Positions 8,470-18,400 of a stretch of DNA of 40,274 nucleotides are shown here, piece after piece. This stretch comes from an uncultured Collinsella sp. (lineage in GTDB: Bacteria > Actinomycetota > Coriobacteriia > Coriobacteriales > Coriobacteriaceae), in NCBI GenBank assembly GCA_900541175.1, contig UQIT01000019.1, positions 1-40,274 of the forward strand, in the 5' to 3' direction. The notes beneath the pieces were generated by a model. The model was not told where the DNA came from. It saw only the letters and a list, made by a program, of their open reading frames with translations, and did not search any database. The stretch's first letter is position 1. Each line of letters starts with the position of its first letter. The position numbers and the translations under genes were made by a program.

Positions 8470-8691
8470 ATGCGTTTCACAATTACGACTTCCGGCCTTA
8501 TGTGCGGCCACTGCGACGCCACCGTCGAGACGGCGTTGCTCAACGTGGCCGGCGTGACCGACGCCGACGCCGATCACGAGACCCAGACCGTCCAGGTGGA
8601 GTGCGCCGACACCGTGACCGTCGAGCAGCTCACCGCCGCTGTCGAGGGCGCCGGCGAGAAGTTCCACGCCCTTTCGGTGACCGCCGCATAG
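8470..8691 (+). CDS. copZ: Copper chaperone / heavy-metal-associated domain protein
   Basis: This is a 73-residue single HMA-domain protein that carries Cu(I) in the cytoplasm and hands it to CopA or CsoR. The start is ATG 8470, with AGAGAGGAA 6 nt upstream. The metal site is MCGHC (C12, C15); the usual MxCxxC pattern reads LMCGHC here, with Leu at the first Met position. The rest (VETALLNVAGV, then VTVEQLTAAVEGAG) fits the beta-alpha-beta-beta-alpha-beta fold of about 70 residues. It lies between copA and csoR on the same strand, so the role is clear from context. Confidence 0.9.
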   Translation: MRFTITTSGLMCGHCDATVETALLNVAGVTDADADHETQTVQVECADTVTVEQLTAAVEGAGEKFHALSVTAA

Positions 8692-8717
8692 CAGTCGCTG
8701 CCTACTGAATCCTCAGA

Positions 8718-8784
8718 AGTTGCGGTGAAATACGGACTGTTGTGCCGCCCTAGGCCTTTAAACGGTCCGTATTTCACCGCAACT
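8718..8784. repeat. 67-bp palindrome, type 2, copy 1
   Basis: Twenty-two-nt arms begin AGTTGCGGTGAAATACGG and end CCGTATTTCACCGCAACT; one mismatch (T/C) lies near the inner end. The centre is 23 nt. It lies between copZ and csoR. A second copy of identical total length is at 22833-22899. Confidence 0.88.
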
Positions 8785-8826
8785 GACGGGGACATCCGGA
8801 AGATCGACCAGAAACGAGGACCCGCC

Positions 8827-9099
8827 ATGATGGCAGACCACAAATCGGTGACCCGCATGCTCAAAACGGCACGCGGCCAGATCGACGGCATCTTGCGGAT
8901 GGTCGATGAGGACCGCTATTGCGTCGACATCTCCACGCAGCTCATGGCAACACAGGCGCTCCTCGCGCGCATTAACGCCGACGTGCTCAAGGCGCATATC
9001 GAGGGCTGCGTGACTTCGGCAATCGAATCGGGCGACGAAGACCTCAAAGCCGCCAAACTCGCCGAAATCGAACGCGTCGTCGACAAACTCTCCAAGTAA
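8827..9099 (+). CDS. csoR: Copper-sensing transcriptional repressor CsoR
   Basis: This is a 90-residue all-helical repressor of the CsoR/RcnR (DUF156) family. It releases DNA when Cu(I) binds. Start ATG 8827 (an ATG also follows at 8830); the upstream AACGAGGA is a modest ribosome-binding site. The copper ligands are all present in the right spacing: C32 in YCVDIS, H57 and C61 in AHIEGC. The opening KSVTRMLKTARGQIDGILRM matches the DNA-binding helix of the family. It lies last in the copper locus, and its likely target is the G/C-tract operator upstream of copA. Confidence 0.95.
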   Translation: MMADHKSVTRMLKTARGQIDGILRMVDEDRYCVDISTQLMATQALLARINADVLKAHIEGCVTSAIESGDEDLKAAKLAEIERVVDKLSK

Positions 9100-9109
9100 T
9101 TGGGGCATT

Positions 9110-9156
9110 GGGGACAGGTACGTTTGCACCACATTGGTGCAGATTAACCTGTCCCC
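9110..9156. repeat. 47-bp nested palindrome containing GGGGACAGGT
   Basis: Outer arms GGGGACAGGT (9110-9119) and ACCTGTCCCC (9147-9156) enclose an inner GCACC-ACATT-GGTGC hairpin. The same words (GGGGACAGGT, GCACC/GGTGC) recur in the 63-bp palindrome at 39291-39353. It starts 11 nt after the csoR stop. Confidence 0.75.
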
Positions 9157-9211
9157 CTTGCTCTAAATCGGGTATAAAGGCGTGCGGCATATCGAATGAA
9201 AGGCAATTTGC

Positions 9212-9685
9212 ATGAATGACTTTATGAAGGGCCGCAATGGCGCTGACGAACTCACCATCGTGATGGGCTTCGCAGGCATTATCATCGCCATGATCGGATC
9301 GATAGCCCGCATCCAGTGGCTCAGCTGGATTGCCATCGCCGTAATCGTGATTGGCGTGCTGCGCGGCCTGTCCAAAAATATCGACGCACGTCACAAGGAG
9401 AACGAGGCCTTTGTCGCCGCGACTGCAAACGTACCCGGCTTGGGCAAGTTTGTAGCTAGCTTGGGCGGCGGAGCTGCAGCGGCCAACGCCTCGCGCGCAG
9501 CAGGTACTAGCAAGGAAGACTTTGAACGTGCCAAGCGCACAGCCAAGAAGATGTGGAAGGGCCGCAAGACCACGGCCTATCTCAAGTGCCCCAACTGCGG
9601 CCAGATGCTCTCCGTTCCCAAGGGCAAAGGCAAGATCCGCGTCACCTGCCCCAAGTGCCATGCCAAGATGGAGACGCGCTCATAG
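9212..9685 (+). CDS. Small membrane protein with C-terminal zinc ribbon
   Basis: This is a 157-residue protein of unknown role. ATG 9212 has AAAGGCAA upstream. Two hydrophobic segments lie near the N-terminus (IVMGFAGIIIAMIGSIA, then WLSWIAIAVIVIGVLRG), so it is a membrane hairpin with the rest in the cytoplasm. The middle is Ala/Gly-rich. The end carries two CxxC knuckles, CPNC and CPKC, about 20 residues apart and separated by a Lys/Gly stretch, consistent with a zinc ribbon of the kind that binds nucleic acid or protein. It appears to be transcribed alone and ends at a strong terminator. Confidence 0.8.
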   Translation: MNDFMKGRNGADELTIVMGFAGIIIAMIGSIARIQWLSWIAIAVIVIGVLRGLSKNIDARHKENEAFVAATANVPGLGKFVASLGGGAAAANASRAAGTSKEDFERAKRTAKKMWKGRKTTAYLKCPNCGQMLSVPKGKGKIRVTCPKCHAKMETRS

Positions 9686-9706
9686 CCGCCATACCATGGG
9701 ACAAAT

Positions 9707-9742
9707 AAAAGCCGAGGCCTCGTGTTGAGACCTCGGCTTTTT
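9707..9742. terminator. Bidirectional intrinsic terminator
   Basis: GCCGAGG and CCTCGGC pair, flanked by AAAA on the left and TTTTT on the right. It separates two convergent genes and should stop transcription from both sides. Confidence 0.88.
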
Positions 9743-9792
9743 CTAATTATGACAAAAGGATTGCCCCCTTGTCGCATCGCCATATCGCGCGC

Positions 9793-11163
9793 TTACGCCA
9801 CGCCGTCGCGGGCAAGCTCCTCGGCCAACGCCTCGGCAGGCATGGCCATAATCGCGTCGAGCTCGGCGTCCACCTCGGGAATACGCTTCACCTTGAGTTT
9901 GCGCACCAGATCACCACGGCACATCACGTGCATCGGCTCACGCAGTGCGCACAGGTCATCGAGCGGATTCTTGCGCGTCACCAGGATATCGGCGGCCTTG
10001 CCGCACTCGATCGTGCCAGTACCGCCGCCCAGCCCCAGCAGCTCGGCATTAACCTGCGTGGCTGTATGCAGTGCGAAGGCGTTGCTCACGCCGACATACT
10101 TGGCAAAATAGGCGACCTCGCGCCACATGTCATACTGCGTCACGAACGGGCAGCTTGAGTCCGTGCCAAGGCCCACCTTAACGCCAGCTTCCAGTGCGGC
10201 ACGGGCGCTCTCGATGATGCCCGAGCACACGATGTCGCCGTTCTTCTTTTGCGTATCGGTAGAATGGGTCTTTTCCGGGTCGAGCAATACAAACGGCAGC
10301 GCCGGGCTGATAGTGCAGGTCACACTCGGAGCACGCCCCTCGAGCTGCGTGCCCGCGGCGCCACGGTACAGCTCCAAGATTTCGGGTGTCAACAGAGCGC
10401 CGTGCTCAATCGTGTCAACGCCGGCCTCAAGCGCGGCCTTCACGCCCTCGGTGCTCTCGACATGGGCCATAACCGGAAGGCCCATATCGTGCGCCGCCTT
10501 GCATGCCGCCGCGGCAACCTCCACTGGCATACGCAGCACGCCCGGCTCGCCCACCTCGGTCGCATCGAACACGCCGCCCGTCACGAACAGCTTAATGACG
10601 TCGGCACCACGCGCATACAGGTCGCGCACCTGTTCGGCTGCCTCGGCGGGACTGTTGGCCACCTGGGCGAACAGTCCCGCACCATGGCCGCCCGGCACCG
10701 TGATGCCCGTTCCCGGCGCCACCAGGCGAGGACCCTGATACTTGCCGGCATCGATAGCATCGCGCACGGCCAGATCGGCAAACAGCGGGTCGCCCGCGCC
10801 GCGCACCGTGGTCACGCCGCTTGCTAGCTGCTGCTGGGCACTGCCCTTGAGGATGCGGCGGACGATGGTGCGGCCCACGGGATTATCGAGCTTCTTCATC
10901 AGCGCGCCCGCATCGCCGGCCGAGACAGGCTTGCCCGAGCCGCACAGGTGCACGTGCATATTGATGAGACCGGGCATGAGATACGCACCACCCAGGTCGA
11001 TAACCTCGGCACCCGCGGGCGCCTGCGCCACAGCACTCGGCCCCATCCATGTGATGACACCGCGCTCAACGGCCACGGCCATATCGGGTTGCGGCTCCAT
11101 ATGCTCCGAACCATCCAGAATGGTCGCATTGATAAACAACGTGGGACGATCGGCAGACGCCAT
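9793..11163 (-). CDS. Amidohydrolase (imidazolonepropionase-like metal hydrolase)
   Basis: This is a 456-residue cytoplasmic enzyme of the amidohydrolase superfamily, which hydrolyses C-N bonds at a metal centre in a TIM barrel. Start ATG 11163 is placed by GGGAGGAG 6 nt upstream; an in-frame start further up has no such site. Metal-binding features appear in order: HVH (H70, H72) after the GLINM strand, Lys in DVIKLFVTGG, His in MAHVES and TIEHG, and Asp in GLGTDSS. The N-terminal and C-terminal beta-sandwich pieces (INATILDG; AADILVTRKNPL) are typical. It belongs to the branch that includes prolidase- and imidazolonepropionase-related enzymes, but the substrate cannot be read from sequence. 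It has no operon partner. Confidence 0.88.
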   Translation of the reverse strand: MASADRPTLFINATILDGSEHMEPQPDMAVAVERGVITWMGPSAVAQAPAGAEVIDLGGAYLMPGLINMHVHLCGSGKPVSAGDAGALMKKLDNPVGRTIVRRILKGSAQQQLASGVTTVRGAGDPLFADLAVRDAIDAGKYQGPRLVAPGTGITVPGGHGAGLFAQVANSPAEAAEQVRDLYARGADVIKLFVTGGVFDATEVGEPGVLRMPVEVAAAACKAAHDMGLPVMAHVESTEGVKAALEAGVDTIEHGALLTPEILELYRGAAGTQLEGRAPSVTCTISPALPFVLLDPEKTHSTDTQKKNGDIVCSGIIESARAALEAGVKVGLGTDSSCPFVTQYDMWREVAYFAKYVGVSNAFALHTATQVNAELLGLGGGTGTIECGKAADILVTRKNPLDDLCALREPMHVMCRGDLVRKLKVKRIPEVDAELDAIMAMPAEALAEELARDGVA

Positions 11164-11311
11164 ATCGAGCTCCTCCCTCACGATTAACTTGAACATTTGT
11201 CCATTATCACCTAATGCAGCGACCTAAAGTCGAGCATATCGGTTAACGGAGGGAAGAGGGGATGTGGGGGACGGAATACGTTGCAGCCCCACCCCAGCAA
11301 CATCAGGGGAA

Positions 11312-11370
11312 TGTCTCGATCTGTAACAGGTACAGGGTTATTGGGCCCCCTGATGTTACAGATCGAGACA
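11312..11370. repeat. 59-bp palindrome, type 1, copy 3
   Basis: Arms TGTCTCGATCTGTAACA (11312-11328) and TGTTACAGATCGAGACA (11354-11370) are perfectly complementary and flank 25 nt. It is the first unit of the two-unit array downstream of the nuclease-like gene. Confidence 0.93.
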
Positions 11371-11392
11371 TTCGGTCGACGTTTCACCGGTT

Positions 11393-11451
11393 TGTCTCGA
11401 TCTGTAACAATTACGAACTCAAACAACTTCTAAACGTTACAGATCGAGACA
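11393..11451. repeat. 59-bp palindrome, type 1, copy 4
   Basis: Arms 11393-11409 and 11435-11451 flank 25 nt; one arm has C for T at its inner end. It begins 81 bp after the previous copy and ends 8 nt before the stop codon of the nuclease-like gene. Confidence 0.93.
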
Positions 11452-11458
11452 AAACCTC

Positions 11459-12529
11459 TCAGCGCCCATACCACTGATGTCTCCACTCCTCAGCCAAATC
11501 GGGCCGTCGCGGAATACCCGCCAACCTCATCTTCTCAACCAGCTTCCCCGGATTCTTGAGCTCATCAAACGTAAACCGAAGCACCTTGTGCCCGAGCATT
11601 GTCAGATGGGACTCCCGTTGACGTTCTGCCACGAATGGGCCGACCGACTCCCGGCCCCCGCCGTTCTGCAAGGTGTACTTCCCCTTTCCGTCGAGCTCGC
11701 CGATGACACACGTCCCGTCCTCGAGCCGCCAAAAATAGTCGACGCGAAACACCTGGCTCGGATCGAGCGGGTCGCGAAACTCCACCTGCAGCTCCGGAAC
11801 TGGAAAGCCGTACGCAATAAAGAACGCTCGGAACCGAGACTCGCCGCCGTTTTCGGACAGCCCGTCCGCATACGACGCAATCACCTGCGCTCTGCGATAC
11901 CCGCGCCTGCCCTCGCAATCGAAGCGGAGACACTCGCACAGGTCATCGCGCGAAACGTCCCTTGCCCTCAGTGCTGAATCGGCAATCGCCAACCCGTACG
12001 AAAACGGAGCGCGAAGCAGGCAATCCTCCACCGTGCGCCAAAACGACGTCACCCGCACGCCGTCGGCTTGTTCAAGTGCACCCGCCGCCTGCGGACGCAA
12101 CAGCCGACATCCTGCACTCAGCGGCACCGAGCAACCCGTCTTAACAAGATATCGTGGCCCGAGCAGATCATTCGGCACCTCCAAACCCCACAAAAGCGCC
12201 GCGTCATAGCCCCAAAACGCCCAATCGGGATGAAATTCCGCAAGCCCTTTGATAGTCCTCAGCGCTCGCTCCGCCGGCGTCAATGCATCCCAATCATGCT
12301 GAAAACAGAACAGGTACGGCTCGGGCTCCGCGATATCGTCGGTTCCAACATGGCGTCGCAGCCACATGAGCTCGGTATTGTCATGCGTTGCGAGCAGCGC
12401 ACCTTGCTTGGCCGTCTCCGTGAGCCGCGCGAGCATCCTGTTCCGCGCCAACGTGTTGCGAGTCGTATGCTTGTGTTTGAGAACGGTATTAGACACTTCC
12501 ATCACCACCACATCGGACAAATGGACCAT
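11459..12529 (-). CDS. AbiEi-like wHTH plus PD-(D/E)xK (DUF559-type) nuclease-like protein
   Basis: This is a 356-residue protein from ATG 12529, with GGAGG 11 nt upstream; an in-frame TTG at 12553 is an alternative that would add eight residues. The central part (PDWAFWGYDAALLWGLEVP...VTSFWRTVEDCLLRAPFSYGL in pieces) follows the pattern of AbiEi-type antitoxin/transcription-regulator domains. The C-terminal 110 residues look like a DUF559/Vsr-type PD-(D/E)xK fold: D264 in FRVDYFW and E278-x-D280-G-K282 in GELDGKGKY. Fusions of these two domains are common in actinobacteria, with unproven roles. The striking context is that four 59-bp palindromes lie directly upstream and two directly downstream. 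No toxin gene is adjacent. Binding or cutting of the palindromes is a hypothesis only. Confidence 0.75.
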   Translation of the reverse strand: MVHLSDVVVMEVSNTVLKHKHTTRNTLARNRMLARLTETAKQGALLATHDNTELMWLRRHVGTDDIAEPEPYLFCFQHDWDALTPAERALRTIKGLAEFHPDWAFWGYDAALLWGLEVPNDLLGPRYLVKTGCSVPLSAGCRLLRPQAAGALEQADGVRVTSFWRTVEDCLLRAPFSYGLAIADSALRARDVSRDDLCECLRFDCEGRRGYRRAQVIASYADGLSENGGESRFRAFFIAYGFPVPELQVEFRDPLDPSQVFRVDYFWRLEDGTCVIGELDGKGKYTLQNGGGRESVGPFVAERQRESHLTMLGHKVLRFTFDELKNPGKLVEKMRLAGIPRRPDLAEEWRHQWYGR

Positions 12530-12554
12530 CGCCGCTGTTGCCTCCGCTGACAAA

Positions 12555-12613
12555 TGTCTTGATCTGTAACAGAAAGGCAGTCTTTGAGCCTCTAGTTGTT
12601 ACAGATTTAGATT
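12555..12613. repeat. 59-bp palindrome, type 1, copy 5 (array unit 1)
   Basis: Arms TGTCTTGATCTGTAACA (12555-12571) and TGTTACAGATTTAGATT (12597-12613) flank 25 nt. It is the unit nearest the nuclease-like gene start and the most diverged at the outer right end. Confidence 0.9.
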
Positions 12614-12635
12614 GTTCGGTACCGCGTCCAACCTT

Positions 12636-12694
12636 TGTCTCAATCTGTAACAGCTAGGTCGACTTTTAGCCCGTAGATGTTACAGATTGAGACA
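12636..12694. repeat. 59-bp palindrome, type 1, copy 6 (array unit 2)
   Basis: Arms TGTCTCAATCTGTAACA (12636-12652) and TGTTACAGATTGAGACA (12678-12694) are perfectly complementary around 25 nt. Confidence 0.93.
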
Positions 12695-12715
12695 TTCCCC
12701 CAGCCAGGCACCAAA

Positions 12716-12774
12716 CATCTCGATCTGTAACAGTAAGACGTTCTCCAGGCCCCTAAACGTTACAGATTTAGACA
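12716..12774. repeat. 59-bp palindrome, type 1, copy 7 (array unit 3)
   Basis: Arms CATCTCGATCTGTAACA (12716-12732) and CGTTACAGATTTAGACA (12758-12774) flank 25 nt. Confidence 0.92.
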
Positions 12775-12795
12775 AACCAGCGGCGCCCAAGCATT

Positions 12796-12854
12796 CGTCT
12801 CGATCTGTAACAGTTAGACCGGTTTTCTGCCGCCAAACGTTACAGATTGAGACA
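12796..12854. repeat. 59-bp palindrome, type 1, copy 8 (array unit 4)
   Basis: Arms CGTCTCGATCTGTAACA (12796-12812) and CGTTACAGATTGAGACA (12838-12854) flank 25 nt. Confidence 0.92.
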
Positions 12855-12889
12855 GAGTCAGGGCAGCAGGGCGACACCAGTCACATCCC

Positions 12890-13597
12890 CTACTCCCATT
12901 CTTGTTCGTAGATGTTGAGGGACTTTACGTAGCGCCCCTGGGCGCCCATGATGTCGCGGACCAGGCGCAAAAAGAAGCTGATACGCGAGGTGTCGAAGCC
13001 ATCTTCTAGGTCTTCCGGATGGACGGCGCCGGGCCCGTCGATCGCCGTATCGCTCAGGCGCGCTATGTCGTAGAGGTAGAGCTGCCCCGCCGTCAGCCAG
13101 ACATCGTCGACGCAGGCGAGGCGCACCGCAATCGCACCGTCGCTCCAATGCTCCTTTTGCACGATATGCGGGTCGTAGACATCAAAGCGACGGTCGGTGC
13201 GCGTATCCTTCAGCGCAACCGTGCCGTTCGCAGGATCCTTGCCCAAAATGCCAAAGCGCGAGAAATACTGTGTGTCGCGCACCTGCTCGAGCCGCTTGAG
13301 CGAGGCAGGCGAAAGCGATGCCGGCGGCTCATCAACATACAGCTCGAGCAGCGTCTTGCCATGGCGATAGGGGCGCTCAAAGAGCAGCCAATCGGTAAAT
13401 GCCATGTTGTAGGCCATGATTTCGTTTTGGGAAGGCTCGGTGCGATAGCTGAGCCACGGGTCGACAATAATCTCAAACTGCTCGCGCGCCGGCTCCAAAA
13501 ACTGAAACTTCCGCAGCATCCAAAAATGGGCCATGTCGGCAATATCGTTGCCGACGGCTTCGGCCAGATGCGCTCGGTCTAAAACTTGGTCAGTCAT
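12890..13597 (-). CDS. Unassigned 235-residue cytoplasmic protein
   Basis: ATG 13597 is preceded by GAGGAGG at 5 nt, so the start is well supported. There is no signal peptide or membrane segment. The middle follows a pattern I remember from unnamed proteins that often carry SEC-C zinc motifs: FTDWLLFERPYRHGKTLLELY, then FSRFGI, a strand with VALKDTRT, and GAIAVRLACVDDVWLTAG in pieces. No cysteine cluster is present here. The protein is acidic and rich in aromatic residues. It is upstream of the palindrome array and the nuclease-like gene on the same strand, but the 360-nt gap filled with palindromes argues against a simple operon. No function is assigned. Confidence 0.8.
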   Translation of the reverse strand: MTDQVLDRAHLAEAVGNDIADMAHFWMLRKFQFLEPAREQFEIIVDPWLSYRTEPSQNEIMAYNMAFTDWLLFERPYRHGKTLLELYVDEPPASLSPASLKRLEQVRDTQYFSRFGILGKDPANGTVALKDTRTDRRFDVYDPHIVQKEHWSDGAIAVRLACVDDVWLTAGQLYLYDIARLSDTAIDGPGAVHPEDLEDGFDTSRISFFLRLVRDIMGAQGRYVKSLNIYEQEWE

Positions 13598-14012
13598 GGC
13601 ATCCTCCTCAAACTGACGGACCTCAATTTGAGCTTACGAGGAGGGTGGGCAGCCACTGTCAGCACGGGCAAAATAGGCCTCCGGCTGCAAACCAACTGCT
13701 GACCAAACACTTGACGGGATGCTTGACCGAAAATGCGCACCGCAACAAAACCGCAGATAAACATAGACGGCCAACCCGCCCTTTTGAGCCAAGCGCCCCC
13801 GGCCACCACAGAAACAGCAGAGCACCACAGCTCAAGAAGACGCCGAATGGACACTCGCGCGTCGACAAACGAACAAATCGGTCGCAAACCCGCAAGGAGT
13901 GTCCCCGAATGCCGGCACATAAGGAACGTCCCCAGCTGCCGGCACTTGGGGACGTTCCTTTTGGGCCGGCCGTTGGGGACAGCCCTTGACGATTCAGCTG
14001 TGGACAGCCGCC
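13598..14012. other. Gene-free stretch between gltD and the 235-residue gene
   Basis: About 415 bases without a supported gene. Short open frames exist on both strands but lack ribosome-binding sites and have no recognisable protein character. The only clear structure is the palindrome at 13911-13970. The promoter of the minus-strand gene at 13597 is expected here but no good -10/-35 pair stands out. Confidence 0.5.
13911..13970. repeat. 60-bp palindrome with AAGGAACGTCCCCA arms
   Basis: Arms AAGGAACGTCCCCA (13921-13934) and TGGGGACGTTCCTT (13947-13960) are perfect. They enclose 12 nt, and GCCGGC lies on both outer sides. The word GCCGGCAC is also repeated directly just before each arm. It lies downstream of gltD but lacks a clean U-run on the minus strand. 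Confidence 0.8.
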
Positions 14013-15494
<1,482 letters not shown>

Positions 15495-15499
15495 GGCAC

Positions 15500-18400
15500 T
15501 TACGCCTCCTTCTTGGTCGAAGCAACAGAGCTGGCAGCCACGGACGCAGTGCCCGCAGCACCGCCCGCGGCATCAAAGCGAGCGACATCCGCGGCACTCG
15601 CGCGACCGGTCACAATGTCAAACGCCAGCTCCTCAGCCTGCGTATGCGTCTTGCCCACGGCCTCGCCCGCGGCGACAATCGCCAGCACGCGCTCGTACTC
15701 GGTCGGAATGACCTTCACAAAGTGTTTGCTCATCGTCGCAAAGCTGTAGAGTAGCTTAATGCCGCGCGGGCTCTGCGTCGCGTCCACGTGCTCCTGGATG
15801 AGCGCACGAATCTGCGCCAGCTCGCCGGCCGTCGGGGCCTTGAGCTCAACGCTCTCGTGGTTCACGCGGGCATCGAGCGTGCCGTACTGATCGAAGACAT
15901 AAGCCACGCCACCCGTCATACCTGCGGCGAAGTTCTGCCCGACCTCGCCCAAGATGAGCGCCAGACCGCCCGTCATGTACTCGCAGCCATGGTTGCCGCA
16001 GCCCTCGACCACCACCGTGGCACCGGAGTTGCGTACGCCAAAGCGCTGGCCGGCCAGACCGTTGATGAAGCCGCGGCCGCTCGTAGCGCCAAAGAACGCA
16101 ACGTTGCCCACGATGATGTTCTCGTCGAACTTATAGGTCGCATGCGGGTTGGGGCGCACCGACACCTCGCCGCCCGAAAGGCCCTTGCCAAAGTAGTCGT
16201 TGGCGTCGCCGCACACGTTGAGCGTAATGCCGCGCGGAAGGAACGCGCCAAAGCTCTGACCGGCCGAACCATCGCAATCGATGGTAATGGAGCCGGCGGG
16301 CAGGCCCTCGGGATGCGCCTTGGTCACCGCGTTGCCCAAAATGGTGCCCACGCAGCGGTTGACGTTGGCGATATCGGCGCGGAAGCGAATCGGACGCAGA
16401 TGCGCACGGGCATCGGCCGTATAGGGCACAAACAACGTGGAGTCGAGCGTCTTGTCGAGCTCGCTGTCCGCGGCCATCTGGGGCAGGAAGTGACGGCCGT
16501 CGGCACCCGGGATGTGGGCACCAAACTCACAGGTCGCGCTCGCCAGCACGGGCGACAGATCCAGCAGGTTAGCCTTGCGGTTGCCCGGGACCTCGATCTG
16601 GCGCAGGCACTCGGGATGGCCGACCATCTCGTCGACCGTGCGGAAGCCCAGGCTCGCCATGACCTCGCGCAGCTGCTCGGCAACAAAGAGCATAAAGTGC
16701 TCGACGTGCTCTGGCTTGCCGCGGAAGCCGCGACGCAGGCGGCAGTTTTGCGTAGCGATGCCGGCCGGGCAGGTATCCTGCTGGCAGTCGCGCTGCATGA
16801 GGCAGCCCATGGAGATGAGCGGCATGGTCGCAAAGCCAAACTCCTCGGCGCCCAACAGGCAGGCGACAGCGACGTCGGTGCCGTCCATGAGCTTGCCGTC
16901 GGCTTCGAGCACCACGCGTGAGCGCAGGCCGTTTTGCAGCAGCGTCTGCTGGGCCTCGGCAAGGCCAAGCTCCAGCGGCAGGCCCGCGTGCCAGATAGAG
17001 TCGCGCGCAGCGGCACCCGAGCCGCCGTTGTGGCCGCTGATCAAAATCTTGTCGGCAGCGCCCTTGGCAACACCAGTGGCGATGGTGCCGACGCCGGCCT
17101 CGCTGACCAGCTTGACCGACACGCGCGCGCCGGGGTTGGCGTTCTTAAGGTCAAAGATCAGCTCTGCCAGGTCCTCGATGGAGTAGATGTCGTGGTGCGG
17201 CGGAGGCGAGATCAGGCCGATGCCGGGCGTGGACTGACGGACCTCGGCAATCCATGGGTAGACCTTCTTGCCGGGCAGGTGGCCGCCCTCGCCGGGCTTG
17301 GCGCCCTGGGCCATCTTGATCTGAATCTCGAAGGCGCTGCACAGGTAGCGGCTCGTCACGCCAAATCGCGCACTTGCTACCTGCTTGATCGCGGAGTTCT
17401 TGGAGTCGCCGTTGGCCAGCGGGGTCTCGCGACGCGGATCCTCACCGCCCTCGCCGGAGTTGGAACGGCCGTGCAGGCGGTTCATGGCGATGGCCATGCA
17501 CTCGTGTGCCTCTTTGCTGATGGAGCCGTACGACATGGCACCGGTGTTAAAGCGGCGGACGATGTTGAGCGCGGGCTCGACCTCGTCGAGTGCCACCGGA
17601 GTGCGGCCGCTGGCATCAAAGTCCAGCAGGTCGCGCAGGCGCACGGCACGGCCGGTGCGGTGCAGGCGGGCGCTGTACTCCTTAAAGGTGTCGTAGCTGT
17701 CCTCACGGCAGGCGGTCTGCAGCAAGTAGACAGTCTGCGGATCGATGAGGTGATCCTCGCCGCCGAGCGGGCGCCACTTGGTCAGGCCCAACGTGGGCAG
17801 CTGATCGGGAGCCGGGCTCTTAAGGATAGCGAGCGCGGCGTCATAGCGCTCATTTTGCTCGCGTTCAACGTCCTCGACACCCATACCGCCCACACGGCTC
17901 ACCGTGCCGGCGAAGTACGCATTGACGAACTCCGGCGTAAAGCCCACGGCCTCGAAGATCTGCGCGGAGTGGTAGCTCTGCACCGTGGAGATGCCCATCT
18001 TGGACATGATGGAGACGATGCCCGCCGTCGCGGCCTTGTTGTAATTGGCGATGCCCTGCTCGGTCGTCACGTCCAGGTCGCCGCGTGTCGCCAGATTGCG
18101 GATGCACGCATGCGCGTTGTACGGGTAGATGCCGCTTGCGGAGTAGCCCACCAGCGCCGCAAAGTCGTGCGGAGACACGGCATCGCCGCACTCCACCACG
18201 ATATCGGCAAAGGTGCGCACGCCGGCACGGATCAGGTGGTTGTGCACGCAGCCCACGGCGAGCAGCGACGGCACGGGCACCTCGCCCGCAGCGGCACGGT
18301 CGCTCAGCACCACGATGTTCACGCCATCGCGAACCGCAGCCTCGACGTCTTCGGCAAGCTGCTTGAGCGCAGCCTGCAGCGCGCCCTCACCCGCGTCGCG

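Larger units (their letters stand above)
12555..12854. repeat. Regular array of four 59-bp palindromes (period 80-81 bp)
   Basis: Unit starts are 12555, 12636, 12716 and 12796, giving steps of 81, 80 and 80. Inside each unit the arms are 25 nt apart; between units the gaps are 22, 21 and 21 nt of unrelated sequence. So eight 17-nt half-sites alternate in orientation with near-constant spacing. The array fills the gap upstream of the nuclease-like gene and ends 35 nt before the stop codon of the preceding gene. The repeats are palindromic and there is no cas gene, so it is not CRISPR. Confidence 0.9.

Noticed and set aside
12555..12854. Possible CRISPR array
   Set aside because: Repeats are palindromic with a variable centre inside the repeat, the gaps between units are 21-22 nt, only four units exist and no cas gene is present.
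11312..12854. 59-bp palindromes as intrinsic terminators
   Set aside because: They lack a U-run on both strands, several have mismatched stems, and some lie in divergent promoter gaps where no transcript should end.
11459..13597. Type IV toxin-antitoxin pair made of the two neighbouring minus-strand genes
   Set aside because: The 235-residue protein shows no nucleotidyltransferase (AbiEii-like) motif, and a 360-bp repeat-filled gap separates the genes.
13594..13920. 108-codon minus-strand ORF next to the 235-residue gene
   Set aside because: No ribosome-binding site, overlaps the start region of the neighbouring gene and has no protein-like pattern.
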